From assembly GCA_900542495.1 (NCBI GenBank), contig UQNW01000020.1, positions 1 to 63,515 on the forward strand: 63,515 nucleotides of DNA. Direction: 5' to 3'. Shown here piece by piece: positions 7,971-14,516 of this stretch. The translations under genes were made by a program, and so were the position numbers. The notes below the pieces were generated by a model that ran no database searches, was not told the DNA's origin, and saw only the letters and a program-made list of their open reading frames with translations. This DNA comes from an uncultured Roseburia sp. (GTDB taxonomy: Bacteria; Bacillota; Clostridia; Lachnospirales; Lachnospiraceae). The first letter of the stretch is position 1. Each line of letters starts with the position of its first letter.

Positions 7971-8767
7971 CCGCTGTCGCCTCTTTCCAATGGTTTTATT
8001 CTTATCTCCGTGTAGCGCAGATAAGATAAGCCTGTGTATTTATTAACTCCGCACACCACGCTTTCCGGATCAATGTAATATCCCGGTGTCGGCTCTGGTC
8101 CATTTTTTATGATTTTTCTGACCGTCCATCTGTAGTACTTTTTTCGTTCCGGTTCTTTTGTTACCAGATTTTTTGAACATGAATATGTGGAACACTCTTT
8201 TTTCTCCTCCGGTGTAAATAGTGATAGCTGCTCGTATCCATCCTCGTTTTCGTCTGGCAGTGGTTTTGTAATATAATTTGCCAGACGACGGAAATCTCCA
8301 TCCTCATACAATGGTGTGAAATTCACATATCCGTGTTTCTTCCAGTACCTCTGGATCAGCTCATCTGTTGTCGGCTCGCCACGTATCTTATTCACCACAA
8401 TGTGGATATGTATGCCTCCATGCTTCCCTATCTCGATTCGTGCGATCCACCGTAACTGCTTCCCCCTTTTCTTGTATGCCCTTCTCATGTTCTGCCAGAA
8501 ATTACTCAGTATTTTTCTTATCTCCTGCAATGACATCCTCGTTCCTTCTGGAAATGTCAGGGTTGTCCAGAGATCCCCTCCAAAAAAATTCCACCTGATC
8601 TTTCTCCACACTTCCCGTTCTTTTTTCCACTGGTTCTGCCTTTTCATCTGCTCCGGGGTGACTTTCTTCTTTTTCTGTCTCTTCTCTCCCTTCGCTCCGT
8701 ATTTTCCCTCCCATTTATACTCAATGTCATTGCTGTTTAAAAACTCGTATGTGTCCTTCCAATACAT
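7967..8767 (-). CDS. HUH rolling-circle replication initiator (Rep), 266 aa
   Basis: Contains LWTTLTFPEG (strand 1 of the HUH fold), the metal-binding histidine pair in GGIHIHIVVN (H120, H122) and the tyrosine motif RLANYITKP (Y165). This is the order of a single-Tyr HUH endonuclease of the phage G2P/ORF2 type that nicks one strand and starts rolling-circle replication, staying linked to the 5' end through Tyr. The basic N-terminus (KRQKKKKVTPEQ) probably binds DNA. An element with its own Rep could replicate when excised. No dso was identified. Confidence 0.85.
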   Translation of the reverse strand: MYWKDTYEFLNSNDIEYKWEGKYGAKGEKRQKKKKVTPEQMKRQNQWKKEREVWRKIRWNFFGGDLWTTLTFPEGTRMSLQEIRKILSNFWQNMRRAYKKRGKQLRWIARIEIGKHGGIHIHIVVNKIRGEPTTDELIQRYWKKHGYVNFTPLYEDGDFRRLANYITKPLPDENEDGYEQLSLFTPEEKKECSTYSCSKNLVTKEPERKKYYRWTVRKIIKNGPEPTPGYYIDPESVVCGVNKYTGLSYLRYTEIRIKPLERGDSG

Positions 8768-8840
8768 GGCTACCTCTAAATGTTTCTAAGTTTAATATAC
8801 TTATATTGTTAAATAGACCGGGGAAAAATCCCCGTTTTCC

Positions 8841-8869
8841 TTGCATTTTCAGGCTTTTTATGGTAATAT
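8841..8869 (+). promoter_or_regulatory. Plus-strand promoter, extended -10
   Basis: TTGCAT (8841-8846), a 17-base spacer and TAATAT (8864-8869) preceded by TGG (extended -10). No coding frame follows; the next feature downstream is a strong intrinsic terminator, so it should drive a short RNA. It faces against the Rep operon. Confidence 0.5.
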
Positions 8870-8875
8870 AATAAA

Positions 8876-8944
8876 AGAGTTATACGTTCCCAACGTTTTT
8901 ACTCACAGGGTTAAGAAAGTGTCAGTTTCTTAACCCCTTTTTTT
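8876..8944 (+). ncRNA. Candidate ~70-nt antisense RNA upstream of rep
   Basis: From the predicted +1 at about 8876 the RNA would contain a small hairpin ACGTT-CCC-AACGT and end in a textbook terminator: GGGTTAAGAAA (8908-8918) / TTTCTTAACCC (8926-8936) followed by seven T. It is antisense to the end of the 8930-9244 gene and to the leader of any transcript reading into rep at 8767. Rolling-circle replicons commonly control Rep with a counter-transcribed RNA of this size. Expression is untested. Confidence 0.5.
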
Positions 8945-9244
8945 GTCTACCATTGCCATGACATCCTCATATGTCATGTCCTGCATGTCAAAGCCTCTCT
9001 TAATGCACTCAAATCCTGCCTTAATGCATTTTTCTTCATTGAACAGTCCTTCTATCGGTGCTTCCGGCTGTCTGTCACCAAACAATTCTATCCTAAGATC
9101 TTCCGGTGCTTCCACAAACAAAGCTACCGTGCCTGCGATCTCACGTGTCATTTTGGCTTGTATGTACTCTTTCCGGCTATAGTGATGTCCGAATATGTCC
9201 GCCTGAAGCTTCAGCTTTTTAACTAGGTCTGTATCCGTCAACAT
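8930..9244 (-). CDS. Hypothetical phage protein, 104 aa
   Basis: Start at MLTDTDLVKKLKLQADIFGH, with TTGGAGG 11-17 bases upstream; a longer TTG frame overlaps that ribosome site. Helical, with LFGDRQPEAPIEG and a C-terminal MTYEDVMAMVDKKRG. Its last codons lie in the stem of the plus-strand terminator. Overlaps the upstream gene by 26 bases. Unrecognised. Confidence 0.5.
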   Translation of the reverse strand: MLTDTDLVKKLKLQADIFGHHYSRKEYIQAKMTREIAGTVALFVEAPEDLRIELFGDRQPEAPIEGLFNEEKCIKAGFECIKRGFDMQDMTYEDVMAMVDKKRG

Positions 9245-9461
9245 CTGCTTTCTTTCCTCCAAACGCTTTTCTTACTTTTTCTTCCTCAAACATCCCAAGC
9301 AGCCTGCTCTCTGCTTCCTGGTCCAATTCGATAAAGCTGGATACGAACACTGTGTTGATAAAACACCACTTTGCCCGGCAGTAATCTCCTGCATCCATGC
9401 ACTGCTCAAATCTTTCCGGCTGTTTATACAGCTTGTCCACTGTCTCATTTATTGTCAGCAT
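9219..9461 (-). CDS. Hypothetical protein, 80 aa
   Basis: MLTINETVDKLYKQPERFEQ, then CMDAGDYCRAKWCFINTVFV. A helical small protein with three cysteines, flanked by genes with which it shares 4-26 base overlaps. It and the 8930-9244 gene both begin with M-L-T, but no clear homology between them is seen. Confidence 0.5.
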   Translation of the reverse strand: MLTINETVDKLYKQPERFEQCMDAGDYCRAKWCFINTVFVSSFIELDQEAESRLLGMFEEEKVRKAFGGKKADVDGYRPS

Positions 9462-9769
9462 TCATACACCTCTGTCCTTGTATAAGATCCAAAGTTAAAT
9501 AGTTTCTTTGTGTCAAATTCCTCTCTTACTTCTTCACTGAGCTTTTCATACTCCTGCTCCGTCAATAGTTCTAATCCAAGGATAAGATGCAACATTCCCG
9601 TTAACTGCTGCTCGTATCTCTCTGCATCCTCCGCGAGAGTTGCTTGCCGGATCTTCGGATACGTGGCATGCTTCTGTCTATCTGCACTCTGCATTAACTG
9701 AGACTTAAATATGTCGAACCACGTTCTATATTCCTTCATCATTTTTTCTTGTGTATCTTTTTGTTCCAT
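9455..9769 (-). CDS. Hypothetical protein, 104 aa
   Basis: MEQKDTQEKMMKEYRTWFDI, with a GAGGA 8-12 bases before the ATG. Predicted all-helical; GMLHLILGLELLTEQEYEKL is amphipathic. Overlaps the gene on each side (7 and 44 bases), consistent with a dense phage early operon. Unrecognised. Confidence 0.5.
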   Translation of the reverse strand: MEQKDTQEKMMKEYRTWFDIFKSQLMQSADRQKHATYPKIRQATLAEDAERYEQQLTGMLHLILGLELLTEQEYEKLSEEVREEFDTKKLFNFGSYTRTEVYEC

Positions 9770-9971
9770 GTATCCAGTCCTCCATTATTTTCTGTCTGCG
9801 GTCTGTACGGATCTGCTCTAACACAGCGTCTATTCCGGTACGAAGTGCCGAATCATAAATGTCATTCATAGACAATTCCAAATTTGGATGTTCCTGCTTC
9901 ATTTGCTTTATAAAATCCTGAATCAGTGCTTCCTCATGAGGACTAATCTCCGTCTTCGCTGCAATCTTCAT
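9726..9971 (-). CDS. Hypothetical protein, 81 aa (possible small DNA-binding protein)
   Basis: MKIAAKTEISPHEEALIQDF then IKQMKQEHPNLELSMNDIYD. The N-terminal strand plus two helices is reminiscent of ribbon-helix-helix proteins, but the match is weak. AAGGAGAAGATT precedes the ATG. Overlaps the next gene by 44 bases. Confidence 0.45.
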   Translation of the reverse strand: MKIAAKTEISPHEEALIQDFIKQMKQEHPNLELSMNDIYDSALRTGIDAVLEQIRTDRRQKIMEDWIHGTKRYTRKNDEGI

Positions 9972-10098
9972 AATCTTCTCCTTCCGCTGCTCTATAAAGC
10001 AGGTAAAATCCTATCAAGGCAAACATAACAAGCTGTTCACAACTGCCAATCGCTACGAAAAGCATTCCTACGCCTTCTAAAATTTTCTTTTTCATCAT
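9943..10098 (-). CDS. Small single-pass membrane protein, 51 aa
   Basis: MMKKKILEGVGMLFVAIGSC then EQLVMFALIGFYLLYRAAEG and an acidic tail (EDYEDCSEDGD). Two short hydrophobic stretches separated by C-E-Q suggest one long or two short membrane helices. Its start overlaps the stop of the gene upstream (ATGA). Could be holin-like or a membrane anchor; not assignable. Confidence 0.5.
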   Translation of the reverse strand: MMKKKILEGVGMLFVAIGSCEQLVMFALIGFYLLYRAAEGEDYEDCSEDGD

Positions 10099-10259
10099 TC
10101 ATCCCTCACTGTAAAGATCGTTCCATCGATTTTTTCCTGCTTTTCGATTACCACATGTCTCTCTTTTTCCTTATCTGAATTTCCATTCAGCTTTAAGAAA
10201 ACCATTAAAACTGCTACAGGCAATGGAACTCTCGAATAATTTTCAATGATCACTCTCAT
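10095..10259 (-). CDS. Small hypothetical protein, 54 aa
   Basis: Start at MRVIIENYSRVPLPVAVLMV with GGAAGGA just upstream; the longer GTG frame would overlap this site. A short hydrophobic N-terminus is followed by charged residues ending TIFTVRDE. Coupled to the downstream membrane gene by an ATGA overlap. Confidence 0.45.
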   Translation of the reverse strand: MRVIIENYSRVPLPVAVLMVFLKLNGNSDKEKERHVVIEKQEKIDGTIFTVRDE

Positions 10260-10280
10260 AGCTTGTCCTTCCGCCACTTC

Positions 10281-10457
10281 CTACGTGGCAACTTTCATCT
10301 GTTTTTCCTTATCCTTTTTTTCCTGGGCAAGCAGAAGCCTGACAGCTGCATCATTCAACCGCTGATGCCGCTTTTCTTCCTCTTCCGGTGTTAGGATTGG
10401 AATAAGGTTGATATTGGTACCATTTGGAAATTCCTGGATTACTCTCTTATATTCCAT
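10281..10457 (-). CDS. Small hypothetical protein, 58 aa
   Basis: Start at MEYKRVIQEFPNGTNINLIP, preceded by AGGAGGTG. The sequence PNGTNINLIPILTPEEEEKR resembles small prophage proteins with a conserved N-x-NLIPILT core followed by a charged helix, often next to regulators. It is the first gene of the minus-strand operon; a divergent plus-strand gene starts 130 bases away. Confidence 0.5.
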   Translation of the reverse strand: MEYKRVIQEFPNGTNINLIPILTPEEEEKRHQRLNDAAVRLLLAQEKKDKEKQMKVAT

Positions 10458-10535
10458 ACACTGCACCTCCTGTTCTTATCTAATGCTTTAAAAGTTGTCC
10501 GTGACACTCTTTCTATTGAATTATTTTGGTGTTAC

Positions 10536-10582
10536 AATCTCCTTACAGGACATTGCCGTATCCGAGTATTATGAAAGGAGAC
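10536..10582 (+). repeat. Repeated promoter/leader, copy 1
   Basis: 47 bases identical to 11299-11345 except for two positions. Includes the end of an extended -10 (TGTTACAAT), GGACATTGCCGT.TCC that can fold at the 5' end of the message, and the Shine-Dalgarno AAAGGAGAC. Upstream of the plus-strand gene at 10590. Confidence 0.8.
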
Positions 10583-10589
10583 GTCTATT

Positions 10590-10898
10590 ATGACCAAAGA
10601 TGCCGAAGCATTACTCTGTATCTGTTACCATGATTACTTGGAAAGAGTAAAATCAGGACAGTCAAAAACTGAATCTCGTTATTTTTCTGAAGACTATATT
10701 CATGAGACTGATTCTCTCTCTTCGTGGCATGAAGATGACTTTTATTCCACATGCTCAGAATTACAACATTTGCATTACTTTAAAGTCTGGGTTACTGGAT
10801 CTTTTGAATTAACATCAGATGCCATTGAATACATGGAAAACAGATTCAAAAACAACGTTAAAGAGCTGGCTCAATTTATCTCCCAGTTTATTCCGTAG
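10590..10898 (+). CDS. Hypothetical phage accessory protein, 102 aa
   Basis: MTKDAEALLCICYHDYLERV, then SLSSWHEDDFYSTCSELQHL and YFKVWVTGSFELTSDAIEYM. The L-x-x-L-x-x-Y...F.LT..AI.Y.E..F plan resembles winged-helix phage proteins of the YjcQ type, without certainty. AAAGGAG precedes ATG as part of a leader shared with the gene at 11351. Its last 11 bases overlap the convergent gene 10888-11142. Confidence 0.55.
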   Translation: MTKDAEALLCICYHDYLERVKSGQSKTESRYFSEDYIHETDSLSSWHEDDFYSTCSELQHLHYFKVWVTGSFELTSDAIEYMENRFKNNVKELAQFISQFIP

Positions 10899-11142
10899 TT
10901 TTTTCTATTACTTCTGGTTCGCTTTCTAACGTATTGTCTGTTCCGTAATTGGCATAGATAATACGTTTTGAAAGTTCCATGCGAATCTTAAATCCTTCTC
11001 CACCAGTACAACTGATCATAAATTCTTCACATCCTTTTCCAAAATCGATACCATTCAACTTGAAAATCTTCTTTTCAGTGTCTACTTCCAGTGTTTTTAT
11101 CTCTTGTGGTATTCCAGTAAGAATTTCTTCTAATTTGTTCAT
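10888..11142 (-). CDS. Hypothetical protein, 84 aa
   Basis: MNKLEEILTGIPQEIKTLEV followed by beta-rich FKLNGIDFGKGCEEFMISCT. Reads like a small beta-sheet protein (possible phage anti-defence or structural accessory), but unrecognised. Its ribosome-binding region is almost identical to that of 11504-11704. Confidence 0.5.
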   Translation of the reverse strand: MNKLEEILTGIPQEIKTLEVDTEKKIFKLNGIDFGKGCEEFMISCTGGEGFKIRMELSKRIIYANYGTDNTLESEPEVIEKTTE

Positions 11143-11148
11143 CTTTAC

Positions 11149-11268
11149 TCATCTCCTCTCGTACTTGTTGATATGCTTTCGCTTTGGTTTATAAGTTTTT
11201 AAATGTTTTCTTTTACTTTTTTTCTTGCCTGTGAAGTGATTACAATTTGGTACATATCCGTATCCCAT
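11149..11268 (-). CDS. Very small basic protein, 39 aa
   Basis: MGYGYVPNCNHFTGKKKSKR then KHLKTYKPKRKHINKYERR. GAGGAGGG is nine bases upstream of ATG. About 40 per cent Lys/Arg/His, so nucleic-acid binding is plausible. Too short for automatic ORF calls. Confidence 0.45.
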   Translation of the reverse strand: MGYGYVPNCNHFTGKKKSKRKHLKTYKPKRKHINKYERR

Positions 11269-11298
11269 TTTCTTATCCCTCCTCAATTCTTGTGCTAT

Positions 11299-11345
11299 AA
11301 TCTCCTTACAGGACATTGCCGTGTCCAAGTATTATGAAAGGAGAC
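11299..11345 (+). repeat. Repeated promoter/leader, copy 2
   Basis: Second copy of the 47-base leader (see 10536-10582). Here the -10 is TGCTATAAT and the hairpin GGACA-TTGCCG-TGTCC is complete. It ends with the Shine-Dalgarno of the gene at 11351. Confidence 0.8.
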
Positions 11346-11350
11346 TTTTT

Positions 11351-11530
11351 ATGAAAAAATATATATGTCCCTTAATGAGCAGTGCTATCAATCAGGTTGA
11401 ATGCACTACGCAATGTGCTTTATTTTTAAAAGAAGGTAATAATGCTACCTGTTCCATCAATATAAATGCACTTCATACTTTAGAAATCGAAAAGAAGCTA
11501 GATTTACTCAGCCGTAACAATCGGTCCTAA
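11351..11530 (+). CDS. Small Cys-rich protein, 59 aa
   Basis: MKKYICPLMSSAINQVECTT then QCALFLKEGNNATCSIN. Four cysteines (C6, C18, C22, C35 approx.) in the pattern ICPLM...ECTTQCALF, a common phage zinc-knuckle arrangement. GAAAGGAGAC precedes ATG. The end overlaps 11504-11704 (convergent) by 27 bases. Confidence 0.6.
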   Translation: MKKYICPLMSSAINQVECTTQCALFLKEGNNATCSININALHTLEIEKKLDLLSRNNRS

Positions 11531-11704
11531 TTTGTTCTCACTTATCATTTTCTCCTGCATATCAGCTCTCGCGTGTATCAAATCTGCAAGAGCTGATACT
11601 GTCTTGTAATACTCATCTTCACCGCAGAATTTCTCGTTTTTAATGATTTTTTCACACACACTCATAATTGTTTTATCAATTACTTTTAAAGTCCTTTTCT
11701 TCAT
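11504..11704 (-). CDS. Hypothetical helical protein, 66 aa
   Basis: MKKRTLKVIDKTIMSVCEKI then KFCGEDEYYKTVSALADLIH. Preceded by GAGAGGAGATGAGTAAAG, the same 20-odd bases found before 10888-11142. Helical, basic N-terminus. Unrecognised. Confidence 0.5.
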   Translation of the reverse strand: MKKRTLKVIDKTIMSVCEKIIKNEKFCGEDEYYKTVSALADLIHARADMQEKMISENKLGPIVTAE

Positions 11705-11807
11705 CTTTACTCATCTCCTCTCTGATATGATTTGTTCTTTCGAATACTTGAATTTTTCTTTCGATAATGTTATGATTTTCCAAATTATCAGAAAGGACTA
11801 CAATCAT

Positions 11808-12254
11808 ATGGATTCATCTATTATCGTTGCTATAATTTCTCTTATTGGTTCATTCATCTTAATTTATTTAAGTTCTATAAAAGAAACATCTGACCGAAAA
11901 TACACTGTACGCAAAGAACAACTTGATAAATTCTATATTCCCTTCTATCAAAAATATTGTGCGGCGTTTCTCTCCCAAAATAAGCTTAGTGAATTGGATA
12001 TAAATACAAGTGGCATATTTCTTGACTTATTTACCAATAATCTTCATCTTATGGAACCCGAGTCCCAATCTTTATATCAAGATTACTATTTGGCATTTCT
12101 TAACATGCTGGAAGCTAATACTGGTAATCCAGATTTTCCTCTTGATGAATGTAGTCAAAAGCTCGATCAAATATTTTCTAAAATGTCGAAAACAATTTTT
12201 AATGAGTACAAACAAATACTAAAGAAATGCCATCTGCCAGTGCCTTTAATATAA
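11808..12254 (+). CDS. Membrane-anchored hypothetical protein, 148 aa
   Basis: Start at MDSSIIVAIISLIGSFILIY (single N-terminal membrane helix), with AGAAAGGAC upstream; the longer frame begins inside the previous gene's leader. The cytoplasmic part is helical (YTVRKEQLDKFYIPFYQKYC) and ends in HLPVPLI. Resembles small membrane-anchored phage proteins; possibly superinfection exclusion, but this is a guess. Its end overlaps a convergent gene by 56 bases. Confidence 0.55.
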   Translation: MDSSIIVAIISLIGSFILIYLSSIKETSDRKYTVRKEQLDKFYIPFYQKYCAAFLSQNKLSELDINTSGIFLDLFTNNLHLMEPESQSLYQDYYLAFLNMLEANTGNPDFPLDECSQKLDQIFSKMSKTIFNEYKQILKKCHLPVPLI

Positions 12255-12342
12255 AGCTCACTTCTTTGTCCTCTCTGCAGTAGCTAAATATTGAACCAAT
12301 ATTCATGATTGAAACAATAACTATCACGATTGTTTCAATCAT
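12199..12342 (-). CDS. Small membrane protein next to Cro-like gene, 47 aa
   Basis: MIETIVIVIVSIMNIGSIFS then YCREDKEVSFILKALADGIS and LVFVCTH. One hydrophobic helix at the N-terminus and a second at the C-terminus. Its ATG overlaps the stop of the Cro-like gene (ATGATTGA), suggesting translational coupling. Confidence 0.4.
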   Translation of the reverse strand: MIETIVIVIVSIMNIGSIFSYCREDKEVSFILKALADGISLVFVCTH

Positions 12343-12565
12343 CTTTTGTTTTCTCCGGTATACGGGGCTTTTTTTTAATAAATCTGTCAACATTTACCCC
12401 TAAAGCCTCACATATGCTCGCATATTCTCCTACTTCGCATTTTCTTTTTCCCTGTAGAATTAAACACAATTGAACCTCAGGTACTCCAGACTTTTCTGCA
12501 ATTGCCTTTTGCTTTAAACCCGACTTATCAATAAAGTCTTTTAATTCCATAAAATCTAAAATCAT
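12335..12565 (-). CDS. Cro/XRE-family transcriptional regulator, 76 aa
   Basis: MELKDFIDKSGLKQKAIAEK then SGVPEVQLCLILQGKRKCEV: a complete five-helix XRE domain with recognition helix EVQLCLILQGK. It is divergent from the CI-like repressor across a 161-base operator region, the usual lysogeny-switch arrangement, so it is the likely Cro counterpart and would start the minus-strand operon. Confidence 0.8.
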   Translation of the reverse strand: MILDFMELKDFIDKSGLKQKAIAEKSGVPEVQLCLILQGKRKCEVGEYASICEALGVNVDRFIKKKPRIPEKTKDD

Positions 12566-12726
12566 CTTTCTTCTTTCACCTCAATTCCATGTTTTTTGGA
12601 TTGATTAAACTATATTCCAGTTTTCATGGATTGTCAATAATTAATTTTAAGTTTTTTGAAATTTTATTTTACAATTCCAAAATTTCGTAATATAATTAAA
12701 ATCAATCCAATAAAGGGGGAAACGAT
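12566..12726. promoter_or_regulatory. Divergent operator/promoter region of the CI/Cro switch
   Basis: AT-rich region with related words TTTGGATTGAT and CATGGATTGTC on one strand and AATCAATCCAA in inverse orientation just before the CI gene, plus two AAATTT-type half sites. GGATTGAT / ATCAATCC are inverted copies and are the best operator candidates. A TAATATAATT at about 12690 could be the -10 for the repressor, and the ribosome site is AAAGGGGGAAACG. Confidence 0.6.
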
Positions 12727-13470
12727 ATGAATGAATACCTTGTATCCCAATTAAAAAAGGGACGCTTAGACAAAGGATTAAAACAAAGTGATGTTTCAAA
12801 AAAAACTGGCATTAAAAATACTACATTAAGTAATTACGAGAACGGAATAACTGAGCCTGATATGGATACATTTTTATCTCTATGTGAATTATATGAATTG
12901 GATTTTGTATCTTTAATGGAAGAAGCTTACGGTATAAAAATTCCAGGTAAGAATTTTCATATCAAGCCATCAGAAATCGAATTGTTAGAAAAATATAATA
13001 ATCTTGATGATCATGGTAAAGAGATAGTGAATTTTAGTCTTAATAAAGAAACAGAACGCATTGAAAAATACGGTAAACTTGGCGAAGTTTCTCACCATGT
13101 TACTTCTTTCCCAATGCGCCTGATCAGCTACTATTTTAAAAATGCCTCTGCCGGAACAGGTCAGCTTGTGATTGATAATCTCCCGGATAAAGACATTGAA
13201 ATTCCAGATAAGCCTGAATACAGGAATGTCAGCTATGCAATTGGCGTAAATGGTTCCTCAATGGAGCCTGCATTTCAAGATGGAGACATTCTTCTTGTTG
13301 AAGCTACACAGGAAATCGAAGTTGGAGACATTGGTATTTTTCAGATCAACGACGAATGCTTTGTGAAAAAGCTTGGTGAAAAAGAATTGATTTCTTTGAA
13401 TAAAGACTATAAAAACATTCCTCTGGATGAGACTGCTGCCACTCTTGGAAAAGTGATTGGTAAACTTTAA
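12727..13470 (+). CDS. CI/LexA-like phage repressor with S24 peptidase domain, 247 aa
   Basis: N-terminal XRE domain (residues 5-65: LDKGLKQSDVSKKTGIKNTT) and C-terminal S24 self-cleavage domain: catalytic Ser in NGSSMEPAFQDGD (Ser178) and Lys in ECFVKKLG (Lys214), with a candidate Ala-Gly cleavage bond in NASAGTG (142-143). Known for this family: maintains the integrated state and is inactivated by RecA-stimulated cleavage on DNA damage. Excellent AAAGGGGGAAACG ribosome site. Expected to control the Cro-led operon. Confidence 0.9.
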   Translation: MNEYLVSQLKKGRLDKGLKQSDVSKKTGIKNTTLSNYENGITEPDMDTFLSLCELYELDFVSLMEEAYGIKIPGKNFHIKPSEIELLEKYNNLDDHGKEIVNFSLNKETERIEKYGKLGEVSHHVTSFPMRLISYYFKNASAGTGQLVIDNLPDKDIEIPDKPEYRNVSYAIGVNGSSMEPAFQDGDILLVEATQEIEVGDIGIFQINDECFVKKLGEKELISLNKDYKNIPLDETAATLGKVIGKL

Positions 13471-13487
13471 AATGTTTGGGTGATAAA

Positions 13488-14192
13488 ATGTTTTTTGATA
13501 AACTATTACATAAATTTAAAACAGATGATTTCTCTGTTAATAATCAAGATAATGTCGTTCAAATTGATCCATATTTTTATGATGTAGCCATGTTATGTAT
13601 TGATAAAAACAAAGCTTCTGTTGATTTGTTACAAAAATATTTTAAGATTGGTTATGATCGAGCATCTAAAATAATAGATCAATTAACGACTTATGGTGTT
13701 ATTAGTTCAAGTCCAAACTCGTCTTCTCAAAAAATACTTATGAGTTGTGACGACTTTGACAACCTATATTTTGAAATTATAAATAATAATTACACGCCTC
13801 CTGATTATGTTGCTTCTGCAAATCAATTATCTCCTTGTGATGAACAATTTGATAACATGACAGGAATTGACTTTGAATATTTTTGTGCCGATTTATTGAA
13901 AAAAAATAATTTTATAAATGTCTCTGTCACTCAGAAAAGTGCAGATCATGGAATTGATATTTTTGCAGAAAAAGATGATATATCCTATGCTATTCAGTGC
14001 AAGTGTTATTCATCCAATATAGGAAATGCCGCTATACAACAAGCTCATACCGGAAAATGTATATTTCATAAAGATATTGCTGTTGTACTCACCAACCAGT
14101 ATTTCACTGCTCAGGCTATAACTGAAGCCGAAGCACTCGGCGTTAAGCTCTGGGATAGAAACAAACTGCAAAAAATGCTCCATTATAATTAG
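13488..14192 (+). CDS. Mrr-like restriction endonuclease domain protein, 234 aa
   Basis: Start at MFFDKLLHKF (a TTG twelve bases earlier is possible). A winged-helix/FtsK-gamma-like segment (residues 45-90: SVDLLQKYFKIGYDRASKII) precedes a C-terminal Mrr_cat domain: GIDFEYFCADLL, DHGIDIFAEKDD and AIQCKCY supply the PD-(D/E)xK-type catalytic D...QxK residues. Such proteins cut foreign (often modified) DNA. It lies 17 bases after the repressor and is probably expressed with it in the integrated state, a position typical of lysogenic conversion or defence genes. Confidence 0.8.
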   Translation: MFFDKLLHKFKTDDFSVNNQDNVVQIDPYFYDVAMLCIDKNKASVDLLQKYFKIGYDRASKIIDQLTTYGVISSSPNSSSQKILMSCDDFDNLYFEIINNNYTPPDYVASANQLSPCDEQFDNMTGIDFEYFCADLLKKNNFINVSVTQKSADHGIDIFAEKDDISYAIQCKCYSSNIGNAAIQQAHTGKCIFHKDIAVVLTNQYFTAQAITEAEALGVKLWDRNKLQKMLHYN

Positions 14193-14206
14193 TTGCACCG
14201 GTGCAA
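14193..14206. promoter_or_regulatory. Perfect 14-base palindrome TTGCACCGGTGCAA
   Basis: Begins directly after the stop of the Mrr-like gene and covers the -35 position of the presumed toxin promoter (-10 TATAAT at 14224-14229). Likely a protein-binding site; the same core appears scattered inside coding sequence elsewhere, so specificity is uncertain. Confidence 0.4.
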
Positions 14207-14297
14207 CTGTTGCACTTTGACAATATAATACACTTACTAAGGGAACTGAAGGGGCGATATGCCAGCTGCCGGATACTTAAGAAGGGAGCTGGTGCCA

Positions 14298-14387
14298 ATG
14301 GTTACATACAGTGATTTATTCACTTTCGTGATTATGCTCTGCGCTGTTATAACTCTTGTTTTACATATTAATAGCAGAAAAAAATAG
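14298..14387 (+). CDS. Type I toxin, TxpA/BsrG-like membrane peptide, 29 aa
   Basis: MVTYSDLFTFVIMLCAVITL then VLHINSRKK: one membrane helix with a basic C-terminus, the standard form of Firmicute type I toxins often annotated as holin-like. The SD (GAAGGGAG) is buried in a stem CCAGCT (14262-14267) / AGCTGG (14287-14292), as expected for translationally controlled toxins. The transcript should end in the terminator 14381-14420, shared with an antisense RNA. Confidence 0.8.
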   Translation: MVTYSDLFTFVIMLCAVITLVLHINSRKK

Positions 14388-14474
14388 CGCCCTCAGCCTG
14401 GTAAACTAAGACGCTATTTTATAGAACATTTTTTACCGGCGGCTAGGCTTTATCTAGCTTTCGGTTCTCTTGTT
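14376..14474 (-). ncRNA. Antisense RNA antitoxin of the type I module
   Basis: A consensus minus-strand promoter (TTGACA 14509-14504, 17-base spacer, TATAAT 14486-14481) gives +1 near 14474. The RNA ends at stem AAAATAGCG/CGCTATTTT followed by seven U (14384-14378), about 98 nt. It is complementary to the toxin mRNA's 3' end, as in TxpA/RatA. Confidence 0.75.
14381..14420. terminator. Bidirectional terminator shared by toxin and antitoxin
   Basis: AAAATAGCG (14381-14389) / CGCTATTTT (14412-14420). Ends the toxin message on the plus strand and the antitoxin RNA on the minus strand. The toxin stop codon is inside the left arm. Confidence 0.8.
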
Positions 14475-14480
14475 AAGTGT

Positions 14481-14509
14481 ATTATATGTCATACACATAT
14501 TTTTGTCAA
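14481..14509 (-). promoter_or_regulatory. Consensus sigma-A promoter of the antitoxin
   Basis: TTGACA-N17-TATAAT with no mismatches. The 27 bases from its TATAAT onward match the same stretch from the toxin's -10 in 23 positions, in inverse orientation. Confidence 0.85.
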
Positions 14510-14516
14510 TTTAAAA

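Noticed and set aside
14481..14500. CATACACAT as a sporulation sigma-E/K -10 for the recombinase of element A
   Set aside because: Differs from the consensus at a key position and no -35 of either type is at the right distance; it also lies within the antitoxin promoter.
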